NCBI RefSeq assembly: GCF_900104155.1
Contig: NZ_FMYB01000009.1
Location: 1 to 64,000, forward strand
Source of the DNA: Butyrivibrio sp. INlla16
GTDB taxonomy: Bacteria; Bacillota; Clostridia; Lachnospirales; Lachnospiraceae
DNA length: 64,000 nucleotides
Direction of reading: 5' to 3'
Shown: positions 59,777-64,000 of the stretch, piece by piece
Numbering within the stretch: the first letter of the stretch is position 1
How the letters are laid out: the number at the start of each line of letters is the position of its first letter
Notes under the pieces: generated by a model
Told to the model about the DNA's origin: nothing
The model's input: only the letters and a program-made list of their open reading frames with translations
The model's database searches: none
Made by a program: the position numbers and the translations under genes

Positions 59777-62392
59777 ATGAAGAGACTATTTAATCAAAAC
59801 TGGAAATTCCTGAAAACTCCCGCAGGCACTACCTTTGATGAGGCTCATAAGTGCCTGGGCGATTTTAATAATGTGGAGATTCCTCACGACTGGATGATAG
59901 AGGACGCTCAAAATCTGTATGCGGACGCAACCGGGTGGTATTTAAACCACTTTGAAGCTATGGACGGACGGCGTCTCTTTTTCGTCTTTGACGGAATCTA
60001 TATGGACAGTATTGTGTATATAAACGGGCATGAAGCCGGTGAATGGAAAAGCGGTTATTCCCAATTTGTTCTGGATGTAACGGACTACGTAGTTCCCGGC
60101 ACCAATGAGATTCTTGTCGCTGCAAGATGCAAATATCCCAGTGCCAGATGGTACACAGGTGCCGGTATATACCGCAATGTCTGGCTCTGCGACTACAGTG
60201 ATATTTTCATCCCGGAAAATGGCATATATGTACATTCAAGCAAAATAGGCGAAAGCTATCTTCTGGAGATTTCTACGGATATTTCCGGTCTTAAGGAATC
60301 CGATGAAAATGAGAATGTCTATGTCAGACACAGATTGTTTGACAACGATGGTAATGAAGTACCTATCATGCCCCAAATCAACAAAGATGAAGAAGTTCAC
60401 ACCTACAAACGCTTTATTGTAGATAATCCCAAGGAATGGAGCCCTTCCTCTCCTGTACTTTATGAACTCCTGGTAGAATTATACGCAGGCGTCGATGTGG
60501 ATACATCAAATCAGCACACATATCCGATTCAGACAGAGAGCGTCAGAATCGGTTTTAGAAATATTCGTTTTGACAACAATAGGGGCCTTTTCATAAATGA
60601 TGAACATATAAAACTAAACGGTGTCTGCCTGCATCACGACCTTGGTGCCCTTGGCGTCGCCTTTAACAAAGGTGCAATGAAAAGACGCCTTGTTCAGCTG
60701 CAGAAAATGGGCGTAAATGCCCTCCGTCTTACTCACAATGTCTATGATCCCGCCGTACTTGATATGGCTGATGAGATGGGCTTTTTAGTGCTCTCCGAGT
60801 CTATGGACATGTGGGAACGCTCAAAAACCGATTATGATTTTGCAAGATTTTTCCCCGACTGGTATAAAAAAGAGGTTGAAAGCTGGGTCAGACGCGACAG
60901 AAATCACACAAGCGTATTCATGTGGAGTATCGGAAATGAAATATATGACACCCATGTGGACAGCAGAGGTCTTGAGCTTACTATCATTCTCCGGGATGAG
61001 GTCAGAAAATACGATCCGCTAAGAAATGGTCTTGTTACCTCCGCTTCGAACTATATGGAATGGGAAAATGCGCAAAAATGCGCCCCGGAACTCGATGTTG
61101 TGGGATATAACTACCTGGAACGCTTATATAAAAAGCAGCATAAAGCCAACCCCGAATGGATAATCTTCGGAAGTGAGACTTCCTCCATCGTTCAGAGCCG
61201 CGGAATTTACCATTTCCCGCTCGATGAGCACCTAATTAAGGAATCTGACCTCCAGTGTTCCTCCCTGGGAAACAGCATTACCGAGTGGAGTGCTAAAAGC
61301 ATGGAAGCCTGCGTCTGCGAGGACAGAGATATGGAGTTTTCTCTCGGACAGTTCCTCTGGACAGGCTATGACTACATCGGAGAGCCTACGCCCTATGAGA
61401 CGAAAAACTCTTACTTTGGCCTGATAGATACCGCAGGCTTTTTCAAGGACGCCTATTATGTCTGGAAATCCGCATGGGTAAGCTGCAAGGACAATCCCTT
61501 CGTGCACATTTTCCCCTACTGGGATTTTAATGAAGGTCAGCGCATTGATGTGCGCGTAGTCAGCAATTTACCCTTTGTAGAGCTGTTCTTGAACGGAAAA
61601 AGTCTCGGCAAACAGGAACTAACCCACGCACCCGGGGCCGGAGATCATATTATCGCCGATTACAGTGTGATTTATGAAGAAGGCGAACTTCGCGCTGCCG
61701 CTTACGATGAAGAAGGAAAAATCATTGCCGAGACCGCAAGATGCTCTTTTAAGGATACCCATGCCCTTAATGTGACAACGGAAGATGTCGGTGATCTCAT
61801 TTTTGCTGAAATAAGTGCAGTGGATGAAGACGGAAATCCTGTCGAAAACGCGCGTGACTACGTAAAGGTAACCGTAGAAAACGGGACTCTTGTAGGTTTT
61901 GATAACGGAGACAGCACCGATTACGACAGCTACAAAGCTGATACGAAAAGACTTTTTGCAGGAAAAGCACTCGTTATTGTAAAGAAAGAAAGTACTCTGG
62001 ATGCGGAAGGCAGTTGTATAACAAACTCCGTTCCGAAGGTTGTGCCCTCTCTCCTTCCGGGAAGTGATATCAGAACTATAAAGCTTAAAGTCTGTGAGAA
62101 AACTTCCACAGATAACGGCATATATACACTGACTCCGGGCAATAAAAAAATCACCGTCTCTGCCGAAGTATTCCCCAAAGGAGCAGATGACAGCGATTTA
62201 TGTTTTAGAATTCTTAGCAGAAATCGCGGCGAGACAACCATCGCAAAGGTTAGACAAGACGGCTGTAATGCGATAGTTGAAGCCCTTAGCGACGGCGAAT
62301 TTGTTCTTCGATGTGAAGCGTCAAACGGTGCTAATGAAGTAAAGGTTATTTCAGAACTTGATTTTAAGTCAGTTCATTCTGATGAACAGTAA
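59777..62392 (+). CDS. Glycoside hydrolase family 2 (beta-galactosidase-like)
   Basis: The protein has 871 residues. The jelly-roll N-terminal domain has RRLFFVFDGIYMDSIVYINGHEAG. The barrel has catalytic acid/base Glu388 in FMWSIGNEIYD and nucleophile Glu467 in IIFGSETSS. The C-terminal beta-sandwich domains resemble DUF4982 and BIG modules (FVELFLNGKSLGKQEL). It has no signal peptide, so it is intracellular, matching the upstream sugar transporter. The substrate may be a beta-galactoside, glucuronide or other; not resolved here. Its ribosome site is weak (AGG). Confidence 0.92.
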   Translation: MKRLFNQNWKFLKTPAGTTFDEAHKCLGDFNNVEIPHDWMIEDAQNLYADATGWYLNHFEAMDGRRLFFVFDGIYMDSIVYINGHEAGEWKSGYSQFVLDVTDYVVPGTNEILVAARCKYPSARWYTGAGIYRNVWLCDYSDIFIPENGIYVHSSKIGESYLLEISTDISGLKESDENENVYVRHRLFDNDGNEVPIMPQINKDEEVHTYKRFIVDNPKEWSPSSPVLYELLVELYAGVDVDTSNQHTYPIQTESVRIGFRNIRFDNNRGLFINDEHIKLNGVCLHHDLGALGVAFNKGAMKRRLVQLQKMGVNALRLTHNVYDPAVLDMADEMGFLVLSESMDMWERSKTDYDFARFFPDWYKKEVESWVRRDRNHTSVFMWSIGNEIYDTHVDSRGLELTIILRDEVRKYDPLRNGLVTSASNYMEWENAQKCAPELDVVGYNYLERLYKKQHKANPEWIIFGSETSSIVQSRGIYHFPLDEHLIKESDLQCSSLGNSITEWSAKSMEACVCEDRDMEFSLGQFLWTGYDYIGEPTPYETKNSYFGLIDTAGFFKDAYYVWKSAWVSCKDNPFVHIFPYWDFNEGQRIDVRVVSNLPFVELFLNGKSLGKQELTHAPGAGDHIIADYSVIYEEGELRAAAYDEEGKIIAETARCSFKDTHALNVTTEDVGDLIFAEISAVDEDGNPVENARDYVKVTVENGTLVGFDNGDSTDYDSYKADTKRLFAGKALVIVKKESTLDAEGSCITNSVPKVVPSLLPGSDIRTIKLKVCEKTSTDNGIYTLTPGNKKITVSAEVFPKGADDSDLCFRILSRNRGETTIAKVRQDGCNAIVEALSDGEFVLRCEASNGANEVKVISELDFKSVHSDEQ

Positions 62393-63011
62393 AAGGGAAG
62401 CGACCGGCACAACTCACCATAAACTCATCTCTAAGCGGGAAACTCTCAATATGGAAGCCTTCCATGAAGGAGTTATCCTCTCTCGGATCTAGGAAAAAGC
62501 CGCTTCCTATCGCCTTTAGAACTGCCTCTACAGAGGTCCAGGCCTTCGCCCAGCGAAGCTTCTCTTCGGGGCTTTGAGGCTCTTCGGCAGCTTTATCGCA
62601 GCCGGGATTCTCTTTTTCTCGCATACTGATAAGTTCATCGAAATATGCGACCGGAAGAACACGCTTAAGTACAGAAAGCGTGAGTCTTTCCGTGCTCTCA
62701 ATATCAACTCCGACAGGCACTTTTGATACGGCCAGCACCACATAGCTGCGAGCATGTGACAAACTAAACTCCTTGGACTTATCACTCAAAAACGGCTTCC
62801 CGTGCTCCCCAAAGGACAATTGCTCATCTTTGGTCACTCCAAGGACCTTGGACAATATGTATCCGGCACCGAGTTCCTGCATTTTTACGCTCTCTACCTT
62901 AGCTCTGCGGGATTTTTCTGCATAATAGGGTGCAATACCTTGTACAATATTGTCTTCCCGGCCCTTCAGCCGTTCTGTATCCAGTATATAAATATCTACG
63001 CTGTCTTTCAT
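62364..63011 (-). CDS. Sfp-type 4'-phosphopantetheinyl transferase
   Basis: The protein has 215 residues. Core motifs: GEHGKPFL, SLSHARSYVVLAVS, VGVDIE (metal ligands Asp103 and Glu105) and WTSVEAVLKA (Glu162). It transfers phosphopantetheine from CoA to the Ser of carrier proteins. The likely clients in this window are the carrier at 31102 and whatever works with the condensation protein at 56854. Its ATG overlaps the stop of the DUF4015 gene by 4 bp. Its 3' end overlaps the convergent GH2 gene by 29 bp. Confidence 0.9.
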   Translation of the reverse strand: MKDSVDIYILDTERLKGREDNIVQGIAPYYAEKSRRAKVESVKMQELGAGYILSKVLGVTKDEQLSFGEHGKPFLSDKSKEFSLSHARSYVVLAVSKVPVGVDIESTERLTLSVLKRVLPVAYFDELISMREKENPGCDKAAEEPQSPEEKLRWAKAWTSVEAVLKAIGSGFFLDPREDNSFMEGFHIESFPLRDEFMVSCAGRFPFTVHQNELT

Positions 63012-64000
63012 TTAAACGCATCCCACTTATATTTGCATGAAGGATTCCATATGATCCATGAATAAACTCCGTTCTCATTAACAGCCTTAATCTGATCCTG
63101 TATCTCTTCTACTCCGTAATCTCTGTATTTTGACAGATAAGATGCCGTAAATCCCTGAAGCCAGGGGCGTACCGAAGCTTGCTGTCTTTTTCCAAGCGGA
63201 TTGACCACTTTAAGCTCGGCATCGGAGTATTTCATGGCCGCATCCACGGTCTCATAGGGATGAAGATCGGGATAATCAAGCCCCATAGAACCCTCGTAGT
63301 AATGTGAAGGATAGATCATTGGCGAGAGATACTCGCAGTTCATGGAAAGCCAGGAGTATTCCTGCCCTACAATGTCTCTGTCAACCTTGGAGCCCATCGC
63401 TGTTCCGAATACATCAAGCGAAAGCGGTATCCCCTCCTTTTTGAGACTAAAATGAGCATCGCGGACGAATTTGTAGATAGCACGGCGTCTGCCGTAGCCG
63501 TTCATTCCAAGATCCTCTTCCTTTATCCCTGTGGGAAATCTCACATAGTCATACTGAACTTCATCAAATCCGGCCTTTTTACAGCCAAGAGCTACTTCGA
63601 TGAGATAGTCCTTTACTTCTTCGTTCTCGGGATCCATCCAGGAAAATCCCTTGCTATCCTCATACAGTTCACCGGATGCTTTTTTCAAAACCCATTCCGG
63701 TTTTATATCATCGATTAGAGGATCCCTGAAGGCAACGCATCTTGCAATTGCATAGATTCCATGCTCATGAAGTGTGTTAATAAGTCCCGGCATATCTCCT
63801 ACAAGAATATCCTTTGTCCCAAGAGAATCCACAAGTTCTGAATCCATGTCGAACACTATGTTGCCGTCATCATTTTTAACATCTATTACCACGGCGTTTA
63901 TGGATGTCTCGTCTATATGAGTTATGATTTCATCCATCATATTCTTCGTGCCTGCAACAAAGGCACTCACGTATATTCCATGGATTTCACTTCCGATATT
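63008..64000 (-). CDS. DUF4015 putative glycosidase (partial, N-terminus beyond window)
   Basis: At least 330 residues are visible, and the frame is open to the right edge. GIYVSAFVAGTKNMMDEII opens the TIM-barrel, with INAVVIDVKNDDGNI, WMDPENEEVKDYLIEVALGCKKAGFDEVQYDYVRFP and LSPMIYPSHYYEGSMGLDYP, all typical of DUF4015 proteins related to GH13-like barrels. These are often surface enzymes; the signal would be off the edge. It is coupled to the phosphopantetheinyl transferase gene downstream. Confidence 0.88.
   Translation of the reverse strand, partial: NIGSEIHGIYVSAFVAGTKNMMDEIITHIDETSINAVVIDVKNDDGNIVFDMDSELVDSLGTKDILVGDMPGLINTLHEHGIYAIARCVAFRDPLIDDIKPEWVLKKASGELYEDSKGFSWMDPENEEVKDYLIEVALGCKKAGFDEVQYDYVRFPTGIKEEDLGMNGYGRRRAIYKFVRDAHFSLKKEGIPLSLDVFGTAMGSKVDRDIVGQEYSWLSMNCEYLSPMIYPSHYYEGSMGLDYPDLHPYETVDAAMKYSDAELKVVNPLGKRQQASVRPWLQGFTASYLSKYRDYGVEEIQDQIKAVNENGVYSWIIWNPSCKYKWDAFK

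Overview
The window looks like chromosome of an anaerobic, low-to-moderate GC Firmicute of the family Lachnospiraceae, most like Butyrivibrio or a close relative. This is judged from the kinds of genes: a Pta/butyrate kinase pair, OFA and MATE transporters, GHKL/LytTR two-component pairs, a DUF3791/DUF3990 module, GH2 and GH25 enzymes, a CE1-like esterase and Bacillus-type LexA boxes. I saw no rRNA, tRNA, CRISPR array or intact transposon. Most genes in the first 53 kb lie on the minus strand.

1-9.1 kb: a partial response regulator, then a minus-strand run of small, low-complexity, partly coiled-coil proteins (602-3770 and 5663-6274) interrupted by a BlaI/BlaR1 (M56) sensor pair with a large palindromic operator. 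A GHKL kinase and LytTR regulator follow. The promoter in front of the regulator and the promoter in front of the coiled-coil gene at 6274 carry the same regulator-type element at the same distance from the -10 box. A second locus of the same protein family sits at 15.6-17.7 kb. Five of the seven proteins end in the same short tail, [IV]-D followed by exactly three residues, and a sixth resembles the C-terminal part of the flagellar cap protein FliD. They may form an undescribed secreted or flagellum-associated set.

9.1-15.5 kb: a DUF3791/DUF3990 module with a truncated ADP-ribosyltransferase-like member. A LytTR/DUF3021 cell-envelope regulon follows, whose two transcription units each carry a tandem 21-bp-spaced direct repeat. 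Then come a membrane HExxH protein and a gene-poor stretch with the C-terminal remnant of an AAA ATPase and paired 38-bp inverted repeats.

17.8-26.2 kb: a GNAT acetyltransferase, a GH25 lysozyme, an SOS-regulated Y-family polymerase with a YolD-like partner, an IlvD/Edd dehydratase, an ACT protein, an SGNH lipoprotein and an esterase lipoprotein.

26.3-40.6 kb: the most striking region is a 13-gene minus-strand operon divergent from a PucR-type regulator. It encodes an iron-sulfur flavoprotein reductase, a membrane protein, an FAD enoate-reductase-like protein, a NuoG/GltD fusion, a NuoF C-terminal-like iron-sulfur protein, a thiolase with a DUF35 partner, a stand-alone acyl carrier protein, Pta, butyrate kinase, DUF1097, an MBL hydrolase and an OFA-family anion transporter. 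Read together, it could take up an organic acid, reduce it with NAD(P)H, cleave it by thiolysis and recover ATP from the acyl phosphate. The substrate is unknown.

40.6-53.7 kb: a three-gene exporter operon (two half-size ABC exporters and MATE), an SDR epimerase, a HelD-like helicase, an atypical response regulator with a DNA-binding domain, a B12/radical SAM protein, a diguanylate cyclase and a small membrane protein.

53.8-64 kb: a glycosyltransferase broken by a single-base frameshift, a membrane-anchored Ltp-repeat protein, a TetR regulator, a stand-alone condensation-domain protein, an MFS/GH2 sugar-use operon, an Sfp-type phosphopantetheinyl transferase and a partial DUF4015 glycosidase-like protein.
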